DNA from: JAOPZW01 sp963806015
GTDB taxonomy: Bacteria > Actinomycetota > Thermoleophilia > Solirubrobacterales > Solirubrobacteraceae
Assembly: GCA_963806015.1 (NCBI GenBank)
Contig: CAWDWM010000007.1
Coordinates: 1-64,000, forward strand
Length of the DNA stretch: 64,000 bases
Reading direction: 5' to 3'
The position numbers and the translations under genes were made by a program. Positions 8,871 through 16,791 of this stretch are shown here, piece by piece; the first letter of the stretch is position 1; each line of letters begins with the position of its first letter. Below the pieces are notes generated by a model. It was not told the DNA's origin. It worked only from the letters and a program-made list of their open reading frames with translations, and did no database searches.

Positions 8871-10076
8871 CTACGTGGTCTGCGCCGCGCGCTCGAGCTG
8901 CCCGCGGACGTCGCCGGTCAGCGGCTGGGCGTGCCCGGCCCACGCCGCCGCGGGTTGCATCGCGGCGAGCTTGAGGATCGAGGCGCGCGCCTGCTCGGTG
9001 TCGTGGTTGAAGGCGTCGTGGGGGACGCGGGGGTGCCCGTGGCGGCCGGTCTGCGGGTCCAGCGTGTAGAAGCAGTCGCTGACCAGCGCCAGGCGGTCGG
9101 CCGCGCGCCAGAGGCCGACGAGGCCGGGCGCGTGCCCGGGCAGCAGCACGACCTCGAAGCCCGCGACGTCGTCACCCTCGGCCACCGTGTCGGCGATCGC
9201 GACCGGCCCCCCGTCCCACACGTTGAGCAGGAAGGGGAAGACCGGTTTGGCGTAGGGCTTGAGCTTCGCGTAATCGAAGTAGTGGCGGCCGCCGTCACCT
9301 TCGGCATCGGCGCGATTGTCGGCGTGGCACAGCACCGGCACGTCGAAGAAGGGCGCCACCCCGCGATGGTCGGGATGGCCGTGGCCGAGCAGCACGCGCG
9401 TGATCCCGCCCAGCGCGGCGCCGGCGGCCGCGACGGCGTCGGTCATCGCCTTGATGCCGCCATCGAAGACCATGACCCCGTCGCCGTCGCGCACGAGGTA
9501 GACGTTCATCACCTTGGTCGGGAAGCCGCCGCGCACGACCCAGACGCCGTCGGCCACGGGCTCGGCCTCGGAGGCGAGGCGGCGCCGGACGCGCGTGCGC
9601 AGGTTGAACGCCTTGGCCATCCGCTCCTCGGTGGCCGAGCCCTGCGGCGGCAGCGCGCCGAGCTGGCGCGCGAGCTCCGCGCCGTTCATGTAGGCGTCTA
9701 TGACGCTGATCCGACCGTCGCGGACGCGGACGAGGTCGACGCCCTCGATGTCGACCCGCGCGCCGTTGGGCTCGAAGCCCATGAAGCTGCCGGGCCCGGC
9801 GAAGGTCGCACGGGCGCGCCAGCGCACCGCCACGCCGTCGCCCTCGGCCACGGTGTCGAGCACCTCGAAGCGCCAGTCGGGGAACGCTTCGAAGAGCTCG
9901 GCGAAGAAGCCCGCCATCTCGTCGCGCCCGGTCGGACCCAGAACGCCGTGGAGGTGAGCGCGAGCGTCGGCCGCGTAATGGCGCTGCTGGGCGTCGCGCT
10001 CGCCGCGTCCCAGCGCCTGGAAGTACTCGCGCGCGACGCGTGTGGTCTCGCTGGTCTGGTCGACGTCGGTGGCCAT
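8871..10076 (-). CDS. SnoaL-like domain fused to metallo-beta-lactamase-fold hydrolase
   Basis: This 401-residue protein contains two enzymes' worth of fold. Residues 1-140 form a SnoaL/NTF2-like domain (VAREYFQALGRGE, EMAGFFAELFEAFPDWRFEV, ARATFAGPGSFMG). Residues about 180-400 form an MBL-fold domain with LLGHGHPDHRGVAPFFD as the HxHxDH metal motif, LLPGHAPGLVGLW and VSDCFY. The start at 10076 has a good AGGGAGAA site about 7 nt upstream. It is divergent from a second MBL gene 56 bp away. Known SnoaL-like proteins are cyclases, isomerases or binding folds; the substrate here is unknown. It heads a likely three-gene operon. Confidence 0.85.
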   Translation of the reverse strand: MATDVDQTSETTRVAREYFQALGRGERDAQQRHYAADARAHLHGVLGPTGRDEMAGFFAELFEAFPDWRFEVLDTVAEGDGVAVRWRARATFAGPGSFMGFEPNGARVDIEGVDLVRVRDGRISVIDAYMNGAELARQLGALPPQGSATEERMAKAFNLRTRVRRRLASEAEPVADGVWVVRGGFPTKVMNVYLVRDGDGVMVFDGGIKAMTDAVAAAGAALGGITRVLLGHGHPDHRGVAPFFDVPVLCHADNRADAEGDGGRHYFDYAKLKPYAKPVFPFLLNVWDGGPVAIADTVAEGDDVAGFEVVLLPGHAPGLVGLWRAADRLALVSDCFYTLDPQTGRHGHPRVPHDAFNHDTEQARASILKLAAMQPAAAWAGHAQPLTGDVRGQLERAAQTT

Positions 10077-10132
10077 CGTCGTTCTCCCTGCTCGGGGCTC
10101 CCACGCCACTCTATGCATAAGGTGCCCGTCCG

Positions 10133-11134
10133 ATGACGGCCCCCACCCGCAAGCGCGAGGTCGGCCGCGGCGAGAAGCTGCTGCCCGGCGTCTGGCGCCT
10201 GCGCCTGCCGCTGCCCTGGCCCGGGGTGCCGCATTGCAACGCGTGGGCCGTGGGCTCCGGCGACGGCATCGTGCTCTTCGACACCGGCATGCACGAGCCG
10301 GGCTCGATGGCCAACCTCGAGCGCGCGCTGGACATGGTCGGCCTGAAGGTCGAGCACGTGCGCCTGCTCGTCTGCACCCACGCGCACTCCGACCACTACG
10401 GTCAGGCGGCGACGATCGTCGCGCGCGCCGGCTGCGAGCTGTGGATGCATCCCAACCACCGCCATGCGACCGCCGCGGTCGACGATCCCGACGCGGCCTT
10501 CGAGCGGCGCATGGAGGTCGCGCGCTCCGCCGGCGTGCCCGAGGAGCCGTTGCGCCGGCTGGCCGAAGCGCGGCGCGGGCAGTCCTCCGGCCTGGCCGGG
10601 ATCGTCGCTCCCGCTCGCGACCTGGTGGACGGCGTGACGGTGGCGACCGACCTCGGGGACTGGACGGTGGTCGAGACCCCGGGGCACGCGCCGTCGCACG
10701 TCTGCCTGTGGCAGCCCGAGCGGCGGCTGCTGGTCTCCGGCGACCATCTCCTCGGCCGCGTGTCGCCCTACTACGACTACGGCCACTCACCCGACCCGGC
10801 GGGCGAGTTCCTGGCCTCGCTGGATCGCGTCGAGGTGCTCGGCGCGCGGCTGTGCCTGCCCGGTCACGGGCGCACGTTCACCGACGTCCAGGGGCACATC
10901 GCGGCCAACCGCGAGCTGATCGCGCAACGGCTGGGCGCGATCGAGGAGGTGCTGGGCGACGGCGGGCCGATGACCGCCTTCGACGTGGCTCCGCGCGTGT
11001 TCGGCGAGGCGCTCACCCCGGTCAACGCGAGCTGGCGGCTGAGCGAGACGCTCTGCTACCTGCGCCACCTCCAGGTCACGGCGCGCGCCGAGGGCGACGG
11101 CGCGAGCCCCGAGCGCTGGCGGCTCGCGAGCTAG
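10133..11134 (+). CDS. Metallo-beta-lactamase-fold hydrolase
   Basis: The 333-residue protein has a standard MBL fold with CTHAHSDHYGQAATI (HxHxDH metal ligands), ETPGHAPSHVCLW, VSGDHLLGRVSPYYD and the C-terminal LCLPGHGRTFTD. The architecture, with a C-terminal helical extension after the GHG motif, resembles glyoxalase II-like and LACTB2-like hydrolases, so thioester or lactone hydrolysis is plausible but unproven. It starts at 10133 with only 56 bp to the divergent SnoaL-MBL gene. Shared regulation of two MBL proteins from one intergenic region is likely. Confidence 0.88.
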   Translation: MTAPTRKREVGRGEKLLPGVWRLRLPLPWPGVPHCNAWAVGSGDGIVLFDTGMHEPGSMANLERALDMVGLKVEHVRLLVCTHAHSDHYGQAATIVARAGCELWMHPNHRHATAAVDDPDAAFERRMEVARSAGVPEEPLRRLAEARRGQSSGLAGIVAPARDLVDGVTVATDLGDWTVVETPGHAPSHVCLWQPERRLLVSGDHLLGRVSPYYDYGHSPDPAGEFLASLDRVEVLGARLCLPGHGRTFTDVQGHIAANRELIAQRLGAIEEVLGDGGPMTAFDVAPRVFGEALTPVNASWRLSETLCYLRHLQVTARAEGDGASPERWRLAS

Positions 11135-11262
11135 CCGCCGGCGGGGACGTCGGGCCCCGGCCGGCGTGGTCTCGGCGACGTGGCGGCGGCGGTCGTCGGG
11201 GTCGCTGGCACGGGTGGTGCTGCGGGCGAGGGCGCTCGGCGCCGCCGCGTAAGGATCCATCG

Positions 11263-11385
11263 AACAGCATCACCGAGGGGAGGGAGTCGCGGCGACGCGA
11301 GCGCCCGCAGCTCCGCCGTCGTCGCGGTCGCGCAACGGGGTGGGCTCTTTCGCTCCCGTATGGCGGGAGTCAGCGAGCCCACCCC
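11263..11385 (-). repeat. Intergenic palindromic module, copy 2 (inverted)
   Basis: On the minus strand the order is the same as in the other copies: palindrome, then tag. The tag lies at 11263-11288 (complement reads GACTCCCTCCCCTCGGTGAT, then GCTGTT). The palindrome at 11337-11385 has outer arms GGGGTGGGCTC/GAGCCCACCCC and an inner CTCCCG-TATGG-CGGGAG stem, echoing the CCCGC-ATA-GCGGG stems elsewhere. It sits between the convergent ends of the MBL gene (11134) and the membrane protein gene (11466). No coding sequence is convincing in 11135-11465. Confidence 0.75.
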
Positions 11386-11465
11386 CTCAGTCCCCCCCGA
11401 GCCCCGACGGCTCTTTCCCCTCGGTGCCCTGGCCGCGAATCGCCGCCGGCGCCGAGCGGCGCGAA

Positions 11466-12146
11466 CTACCCTGCGGCGGGAACGTCGGCCGGGGCGGCGG
11501 GGTCGGCCACCGGAGCGGCAGCCGGCTCGGCCGGATTCGGCAGCGCGGCCGAGTCGGCGGGGGCGGGCGTCGTGGTCGTAGCCGTGGTCGTGGCCGGCGC
11601 CGGCTTGGCGGCGACCTTCCTCGCAGGCGCCTGCTTCTTTGCCGGTGCCTTCGCCACGGGCTTGGCGGCCGCGGGCTGAGCGGGCACGGTGGCCGCAGCC
11701 GGGGCCGGCGCGACCTCCCGCACCACGACGGTCCGCTCGTGCACGACCTTGCGCACGACGACCTTGCGCACCACCTGCGTGGTGTGCGCCGCTGCGGGCG
11801 CGACCGGCAGATGGCCGGTGTGCAGGAGCAGGAGTCCGGGCAGCAGCAGGCCGGTGAAGGCGAGCATGACGGCGCCGCTCGCGCGGGCCGGGGCGGGCGC
11901 GGCGGCCAGGCGGTGGCGGACGCGATCGGCGCGCCCGGCGGAGCGCCGGCGTGTCACCGCCCGGGTCGCCATCTGCTCGAGCGGGACGAAGCTCAGCGCG
12001 AGGACCTCGAAGGCGAGCGTCCAGGCGAGGCCGCGCAGGACGAGCCACTGCACACCGGTGGCGGGCAGGTGGGCGGGCCACCACAGCAGGAACACGCCGG
12101 CGGCCAGGCCGGCGGCGATCACCTTGGATAGGAGGTTGTCGAGCAT
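11466..12146 (-). CDS. Membrane protein with Ala/Pro-rich tail
   Basis: This 226-residue protein has three likely membrane segments: one near the N-terminus (VIAAGLAAGVFLLWW), one around residues 35-55 and one near residue 95 (GAVMLAFTGLLLPGLLLL). A repetitive charged stretch follows (VVRKVVVRKVVHERTVVVRE), then a long Ala/Pro/Lys/Thr-rich low-complexity tail (AKAPAKKQAPARKVAAKPAP). The tail looks like a wall-spanning or cytoplasmic linker. I chose the ATG at 12146 (MLDNLLSKV), directly before the first membrane segment; a GTG at 12176 is possible. No family is recognised. It is divergent from metF. Confidence 0.65.
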   Translation of the reverse strand: MLDNLLSKVIAAGLAAGVFLLWWPAHLPATGVQWLVLRGLAWTLAFEVLALSFVPLEQMATRAVTRRRSAGRADRVRHRLAAAPAPARASGAVMLAFTGLLLPGLLLLHTGHLPVAPAAAHTTQVVRKVVVRKVVHERTVVVREVAPAPAAATVPAQPAAAKPVAKAPAKKQAPARKVAAKPAPATTTATTTTPAPADSAALPNPAEPAAAPVADPAAPADVPAAG

Positions 12147-12256
12147 CACAGAGGAGGGGAACGGGCCTGCCCGCACGCGAGCACGAGGACTGCCTGTCCT
12201 TCGTGAATCGACAGCCGCTCGTCGAACTTGACCCGCGGTCGCCCTACCATGGCGCG

Positions 12257-13186
12257 ATGCGCATCGACGAGATCTACGCGGCGGGCGATCGCCCGGTGTT
12301 CTCCTTCGAGTTCTTCCCGCCCAAGACCCCGGAGGGCGAGGCGAACCTGTACCTCGCGCTCGCCAGCCTGCGGTCGCTGTCCCCCGACTTCGTCAGCGTG
12401 ACCTACGGCGCCGGTGGCTCGACCCGCAGCAAGACGCTCGAGATCGTCTCGCGCATCCGCGACGAGATCGGCCTGGAGGCGATGGCGCACTTCACCTGCG
12501 TCGGCGCGACGGTCGACGAGCTGCGCGCCACGCTGGACGACATGAGCCGCCTGGGCTTCGAGAACGTCCTCGCGCTGCGCGGCGATCCGCCGCTGGGCCA
12601 GGAGGAATGGACGAAGACCGAGGGTGGCCTCGAGTACTCGCGCGAGCTCGTCGAGCTGATCAGCGCCGACTACCAGCTGTCGATCGGCGCGGCGTGCTTC
12701 CCGGAGACCCACATCCACGCCACCTCGGCCGAGGACGACCTGCGCTACCTCAAGGAGAAGGTCGACGCCGGCGTCAGCTTCCTCATCACGCAGCTGTTCT
12801 TCGACAACGCGCTCTACTACGACTTCGTCGCCCGCGCCCGCGCGATCGGCATCGAGGTCCCGATCGTGCCGGGCATCCTGCCCATCACGACCTACAACCA
12901 GCTCTCGCGCGTGACGAGCATGTGCGGCGCGACGATCCCCGACCACGTCCTCACCGACCTGCACCAGCGCCGGGCGAGCGACGAGGCGGTGGCCGAGTTC
13001 GGCGTGGCCTACGCGACGATGCAGTGCGCCGATCTGCTGGCCAACGGCGCGCCCGGGGTCCACTTCTACACGCTCAACCGCTCCCCGGCGACGCGCGCGA
13101 TCCTCAGCGCGCTGCGCCTCTGGCGCCCGTGGGACCGCGAGCACACGGCGCTCGGCGAGCCCCGCCGCCTGCCGACGCCCGCCTAG
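12257..13186 (+). CDS. metF: Methylenetetrahydrofolate reductase
   Basis: This FAD enzyme reduces 5,10-methylene-THF to 5-methyl-THF for methionine synthesis. The 309-residue length matches bacterial MetF. The N-terminal FSFEFFPPKTPEGE is the family signature with the catalytic Glu; DFVSVTYGAGGSTR, ENVLALRGDPP, IGAACFPETHIHA and FLITQLFFDN follow the usual order, and GVHFYTLNRS closes the barrel. It starts at the ATG at 12257. The stop overlaps the convergent neighbour's stop by 4 bp, sharing the palindrome CTAG. No methionine-biosynthesis gene is adjacent. Confidence 0.95.
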   Translation: MRIDEIYAAGDRPVFSFEFFPPKTPEGEANLYLALASLRSLSPDFVSVTYGAGGSTRSKTLEIVSRIRDEIGLEAMAHFTCVGATVDELRATLDDMSRLGFENVLALRGDPPLGQEEWTKTEGGLEYSRELVELISADYQLSIGAACFPETHIHATSAEDDLRYLKEKVDAGVSFLITQLFFDNALYYDFVARARAIGIEVPIVPGILPITTYNQLSRVTSMCGATIPDHVLTDLHQRRASDEAVAEFGVAYATMQCADLLANGAPGVHFYTLNRSPATRAILSALRLWRPWDREHTALGEPRRLPTPA

Positions 13187-13461
13187 CGCAGCTCGATGTC
13201 CAGCTTCTCGGCCAGCGCCGGCGAACCGTCGGGGCGCTGGTAGCGCACGTCGACGCTGTCGTCCTGGCGATAGGTGCCCACGCCCCAGGCGCCCAGGAAC
13301 CAGCGCCAGCCGCTGATGCGGTCCTTGCGCAGCTCGCGCTCGAAGACGAGCGCGCCCTCGCTGACGCGGTAGTCCTCGCCCAGCTCCTGGCGTACGCCGT
13401 TGACGTAGACCTCGAAGGGCGAGCGGATCTCGGCGGGCAGGCGCACGACGGAGCGGACCAC
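13183..13461 (-). CDS. Conserved hypothetical protein, 92 residues
   Basis: This small soluble protein has alternating beta-strand patterns (VRLPAEIRSPFEVYVNG, DYRVSEGALVFERELRK, GAWGVGTYRQDDSVDVRYQ). I recall similar uncharacterised proteins in other actinobacteria, but no function. The start is placed at the GTG at 13461, preceded by AGGAG 11 nt upstream; a longer start would overlap the divergent decarboxylase gene. It is divergent from that gene with about 19 bp between starts and convergent with metF, overlapping its stop by 4 bp. Confidence 0.7.
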   Translation of the reverse strand: MVRSVVRLPAEIRSPFEVYVNGVRQELGEDYRVSEGALVFERELRKDRISGWRWFLGAWGVGTYRQDDSVDVRYQRPDGSPALAEKLDIELR

Positions 13462-13480
13462 GGGCTGATTATCTCCTGAC

Positions 13481-14950
13481 GTGCTCGACACGACTCCCTC
13501 ACCGAGCCCGATCGTGCGCGTCCTCAACGAGCACGTGACGCGCTATCACCGCTGGTGCACGCCGTCGATCCTGCCCGACCAGGAGCGGGTGGACGACTTC
13601 TATGCCTCGGACGTGTCGATCTCGGCCGGCTTCTTCGGCACGCTCGTCGACCACACCGGGATCTTCGCCGAGGCGGAGGCGTTCGCCGCTGCCGCGCAGG
13701 GTGCCGACCGCACGATGTTCTCCGTCCACGGCTCGAGCGGCTCGAACTGGATCGTCCTGCGCACGCTGGCCCTCGAGCGCTCCGACTCGCTCGTGCTCGT
13801 CGCGCGCAACATCCATCACTCGGTCATCAACGCGATCAAGGCGTTCGGGCTGGACTTCCGCTTCATCCCCACGCCTTACGAGCCACGCTTCGAGGCCGTC
13901 CTGCCACCGAGCGCCGACGACGTCCTCGACGCGCTCACGCGCTACCCGGAGGCCCTGGCGGTCCTCTATACGAGCCCGACCTACGAGGGCCTCGCGGCCA
14001 ACACGCGCGCGATCGCCCGCGCGGTCCATGCCGCGTCGGACCACGCGATGGTCATCGTCGACGAGGCGTGGGGCGGGCACCTGCGCTTCCATCCCGACCT
14101 GCCCGAGAGCGCGATGGGCGCGGGCGCCGACATCTGCGTGCAGTCGACCCACAAGCTCGCCGGCGGCCTGCAGCAGACCGGGCTCATCCACTGGAAGACC
14201 GCGCGCGTGGACTCCGAGCTCATGGAGGAGGCCTACCGCGAGTACGTCACCACCTCGCCCAGCTACCACCTGCTGGCCAGCGCCGACGCCGCCGTGCGCA
14301 CGCTGGCCGCGCGCGGCGAGGACGAGCTCGGCCGCGCGATCGAGCGCACGCTGGAGCTCAAGCAGGCGCTCCACGCGCGGGTCGCCGATCTCGACCGCAT
14401 GGACGACCCCGCCTGGATCGCGAGCCACGGCGACCGCATCGGCGGCTGCGACCTCGTCAAGACCACCGTGGGCCTCAGCCGCTACGACCTCAGCGGCTAC
14501 GACGTCGCGCAGGCGCTCGTCGAGCGCGGGATCGTGATCGAGAAGGCGGGCGTGCACACGATCACGCTCATCACCACCTTCCAGCTTGGCCCCGACGCCG
14601 TGCCCGAGACGGTAGACGCGCTGGACGACATCCTCGCCGGCCATTGCCTTCCGGGCGACGCGCGCGAGCCGATGCCGGCCAACCCGTTCAGCGCGTTCGA
14701 CGACCGGCCGGTGATCCACCCCTACCTCGCGCGGCGCTACGCGAAGTCGATCGGCCACGAGGTCGCGCTGCGCGAGGCGATCGGCAAGGTCGCGGCCGAG
14801 GAGGTCGAGGTCTATCCGCCGGGCATCCCGGTGATCCTCGAGGGCTTCCGCGTCAGCGCCGACGCCGTCGAGTACCTGGTCGAGGCCCGCGACAAGGGCG
14901 GCTCGATCGTCGCCCGCGACACGAGCCTCGCGACGCTGCGGGTCTTGTGA
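13481..14950 (+). CDS. Orn/Lys/Arg decarboxylase-family PLP enzyme
   Basis: The 489-residue protein has the major domain of the Orn/Lys/Arg decarboxylase family. The PLP Lys is K225 in CVQSTHKLAGG, the cofactor Asp is in VIVDEAWGGH (D194), and the phosphate-binding region is SVHGSSGSNW. The C-terminal small domain ends with VYPPGIPVILEGFR, typical of the family. It lacks the N-terminal receiver-like wing domain of enterobacterial inducible enzymes, so it resembles the short actinobacterial/Firmicutes type. It probably makes a polyamine or its precursor; the substrate cannot be read off. The GTG start at 13481 is uncertain; a GTG at 13514 is the alternative. Confidence 0.88.
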   Translation: MLDTTPSPSPIVRVLNEHVTRYHRWCTPSILPDQERVDDFYASDVSISAGFFGTLVDHTGIFAEAEAFAAAAQGADRTMFSVHGSSGSNWIVLRTLALERSDSLVLVARNIHHSVINAIKAFGLDFRFIPTPYEPRFEAVLPPSADDVLDALTRYPEALAVLYTSPTYEGLAANTRAIARAVHAASDHAMVIVDEAWGGHLRFHPDLPESAMGAGADICVQSTHKLAGGLQQTGLIHWKTARVDSELMEEAYREYVTTSPSYHLLASADAAVRTLAARGEDELGRAIERTLELKQALHARVADLDRMDDPAWIASHGDRIGGCDLVKTTVGLSRYDLSGYDVAQALVERGIVIEKAGVHTITLITTFQLGPDAVPETVDALDDILAGHCLPGDAREPMPANPFSAFDDRPVIHPYLARRYAKSIGHEVALREAIGKVAAEEVEVYPPGIPVILEGFRVSADAVEYLVEARDKGGSIVARDTSLATLRVL

Positions 14951-14980
14951 GGGCGTGTGCGTCCTGGAACACTAATACGT

Positions 14981-15685
14981 ATGACGGATTTCCAGGCCTT
15001 CGACACGCGCGGCTACCGGACGGTCGACGTGCGCAGCGGCTACGGCGAGTGGGTGAGCACCTACGAGCAGACCGTCGAGGACGCGATGGACATCCATCTG
15101 CTCGAGGTGCTGCGCGAGGTGCCCTGGGCGGACGTCGGCCGCGCCGCCGACCTCGGCTGCGGCACGGGCCGTACCGGCGCGTGGCTGCGCGAGCGCGGCA
15201 TCGCCTCGATCGACGGCGTCGACCTCACTCCCGAGATGCTCGACGTGGCCCGGGCGCGCGCGGTCTACGGCACGCTCGTCGAGGCCGACGTGTCGGATAC
15301 CGGCCTGGAGTCGGGCGCCTACGACCTCGTGGTCACCTGCCTGGTCGACGAGCACCTCGCCGACCTGCGCCCGCTCTACACGGAGGCCCGGCGCATCGCA
15401 CGCCCCGGCGGCGTCTACGTGCTCGTCGGCTTCCACCCGCACTTCATCATGGCCTCGGGGATGCCGACGCACTACGACAGCGCGTCCGGCGAGGCCGTCG
15501 CGATCGAGACCTACGTCCACCTGATCAGCGACCACGTGAGCGCCGGGCTCGCGGCCGGCTGGACGCTGGTGGAGATGCGCGAGCGCGTGATCGACGACGC
15601 CTGGCTCGAGCTGAAGCCCAAGTGGGCATCGCTGCGCGACCAGCCGATCGCCTTCGCGGTCGCGTGGCGCGCGCCCGGCGCCTGA
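14981..15685 (+). CDS. Class I SAM-dependent methyltransferase
   Basis: This 234-residue protein has a Rossmann methyltransferase core: AADLGCGTGRTGAWLRE (motif I, SAM binding), IDGVDLTPEMLDVAR (acidic loop), LVEADVSD, YDLVVTCLVDEHLADL (motif IV region) and RPGGVYVLVGFHP. The start is the ATG at 14981. It follows the decarboxylase by 30 bp in the same direction, so co-transcription is likely. A polyamine or small-molecule substrate is possible from context, but this is only inference. Confidence 0.88.
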   Translation: MTDFQAFDTRGYRTVDVRSGYGEWVSTYEQTVEDAMDIHLLEVLREVPWADVGRAADLGCGTGRTGAWLRERGIASIDGVDLTPEMLDVARARAVYGTLVEADVSDTGLESGAYDLVVTCLVDEHLADLRPLYTEARRIARPGGVYVLVGFHPHFIMASGMPTHYDSASGEAVAIETYVHLISDHVSAGLAAGWTLVEMRERVIDDAWLELKPKWASLRDQPIAFAVAWRAPGA

Positions 15686-15745
15686 CCGCGCGACTCAGCC
15701 TTTCGGTCGATGACATGCCCCAGGGGCCTCGCGTAGCGTCGCGCC

Positions 15746-16135
15746 ATGCTCCAGGAGCACCTAGATTCCGTGTGGCGCGCAGCGCTGGCGGCCAGCGGCG
15801 ACCACGACGTCGCCGAGGCGGTGACGACCGCCGTCCTGCGCGCCGCGCAGCCCGGCACCGCCGAGGACGAGCTGGTGCGCCGCGCGGTGCTGGCCGCCGT
15901 GCGCCGGTCGCCCGCGCCGGCCTTCGCGCGGATGCGCCGCGCCGAGCGCGAGGCCGTCGCGCTGGCGCGGATCGCGCGGTGCCCGGTCGCCGAGGTCGCC
16001 GCCGCGCTGGGGATCGGCGACGGCGCCGCGCGGCGGCTGCTCACGGCGGGCCTGCGCTCGGCGCGCCACCGCCGGCCTGTGAGCGCGCTGCGAACGCTGC
16101 CGCCTGCGCTCGGTTGCGGAATCGCAGCTTCTTGA
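15746..16135 (+). CDS. Small sigma-70-like helix-turn-helix protein
   Basis: This 129-residue protein resembles a shrunken ECF-type sigma factor. Residues 1-30 look like the start of region 2 (LQEHLDSVWRAALAASGDH, VAEAVTTAVL). A short linker leads to a region 4-like HTH (EREAVALARIARCPVAEVAA and then GIGDGAARRLLTAGL). It is much shorter than functional ECF sigma factors (about 170-200 residues) and lacks a full region 2, so it may be a transcriptional adaptor or a degenerate sigma factor. Its last 95 bp overlap the 3' end of the convergent response regulator gene (stop at 16041). Confidence 0.6.
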   Translation: MLQEHLDSVWRAALAASGDHDVAEAVTTAVLRAAQPGTAEDELVRRAVLAAVRRSPAPAFARMRRAEREAVALARIARCPVAEVAAALGIGDGAARRLLTAGLRSARHRRPVSALRTLPPALGCGIAAS

Positions 16136-16727
16136 GGACATTGCGCACGTGCGTCTTGACCGTCGCCTCGCTCAGGAACAGCCGCTCGGCGATCTCGCGG
16201 TTGCGCAGGCCCTCGGCCACCAACCCGAGGATCTCGCGCTCGCGCGTGCTGAGAACGGCCAGCGGGTCGGCGGACCGCGCGTCCTCGACGCCGAGCTCGG
16301 CCAGCATCCGCCGCGCCAGCCGCGGGGCGATGCGCGGCTCGCCGCGGCCGGCCTCGAGCACGGCCTGCACGAGCTCGCGCGGCGGCATGTCCTTGAGCAG
16401 GTAGCCGGCCGCGCCGAGGCGCAACGCGGCGTAGAGGTCGTCGTCGCGCTCGGAGACGGTGAGGATCAGCACCTCGACGTCGGGATGGCGCTCGCGCAGC
16501 GCGGCGCACGTCTCCAGGCCGCCGAGCTCGGGCATGTCGAGGTCGAGCAGGACGACGTCCGGCACCCGGCGCTGCGCCAGGGCGAGCGCCTCGCGGCCGT
16601 CGCGGGCCAGGCCGGCGACCTCGACGCGCTCGTCGGCGCGCAGCAGCGCCGCGGTCCCCTCGCGCATGAGACGGTGGTCGTCGACCACGAGCACGGAGAC
16701 CGGGGGCGGGTCCATCGCATCGCGCAA
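16041..16727 (-). CDS. LuxR/NarL-family response regulator
   Basis: The 228-residue protein has a receiver domain with VLVVDDHRLMREG, phosphoacceptor Asp62 in VVLLDLDMPELGG, and Lys in GYLLKDMPP. The LuxR HTH follows (LSTREREILGLVAEGLRNRE, then LFLSEATVKTHVRNVLKK). After the HTH comes a 15-residue Gly/Ala/Pro tail that overlaps the convergent sigma-like gene. The start at 16727 has AGG 9 nt upstream; an ATG at 16715 is also possible. It is divergent from the GAF-domain kinase at 16792, its probable partner. Confidence 0.92.
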   Translation of the reverse strand: MRDAMDPPPVSVLVVDDHRLMREGTAALLRADERVEVAGLARDGREALALAQRRVPDVVLLDLDMPELGGLETCAALRERHPDVEVLILTVSERDDDLYAALRLGAAGYLLKDMPPRELVQAVLEAGRGEPRIAPRLARRMLAELGVEDARSADPLAVLSTREREILGLVAEGLRNREIAERLFLSEATVKTHVRNVLKKLRFRNRAQAAAFAARSQAGGGAPSAGPP

Positions 16728-16791
16728 CCTATCGCGGCGGTCCCCGGTGGCCGCTGAGGCGCCGCCGCCCGCGGTCCAGCCGCCGGTCGCG

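Noticed and set aside
12144..12170. Resemblance of the membrane-protein gene start to the repeat tag (CTCCTCTGTGATGCTC)
   Set aside because: Only partial identity and no palindrome nearby; it overlaps a coding start, so I do not count it as a fifth module copy.
13555..16404. A 949-codon plus-strand frame
   Set aside because: It runs through the decarboxylase and methyltransferase genes in another frame and has no recognisable domain.
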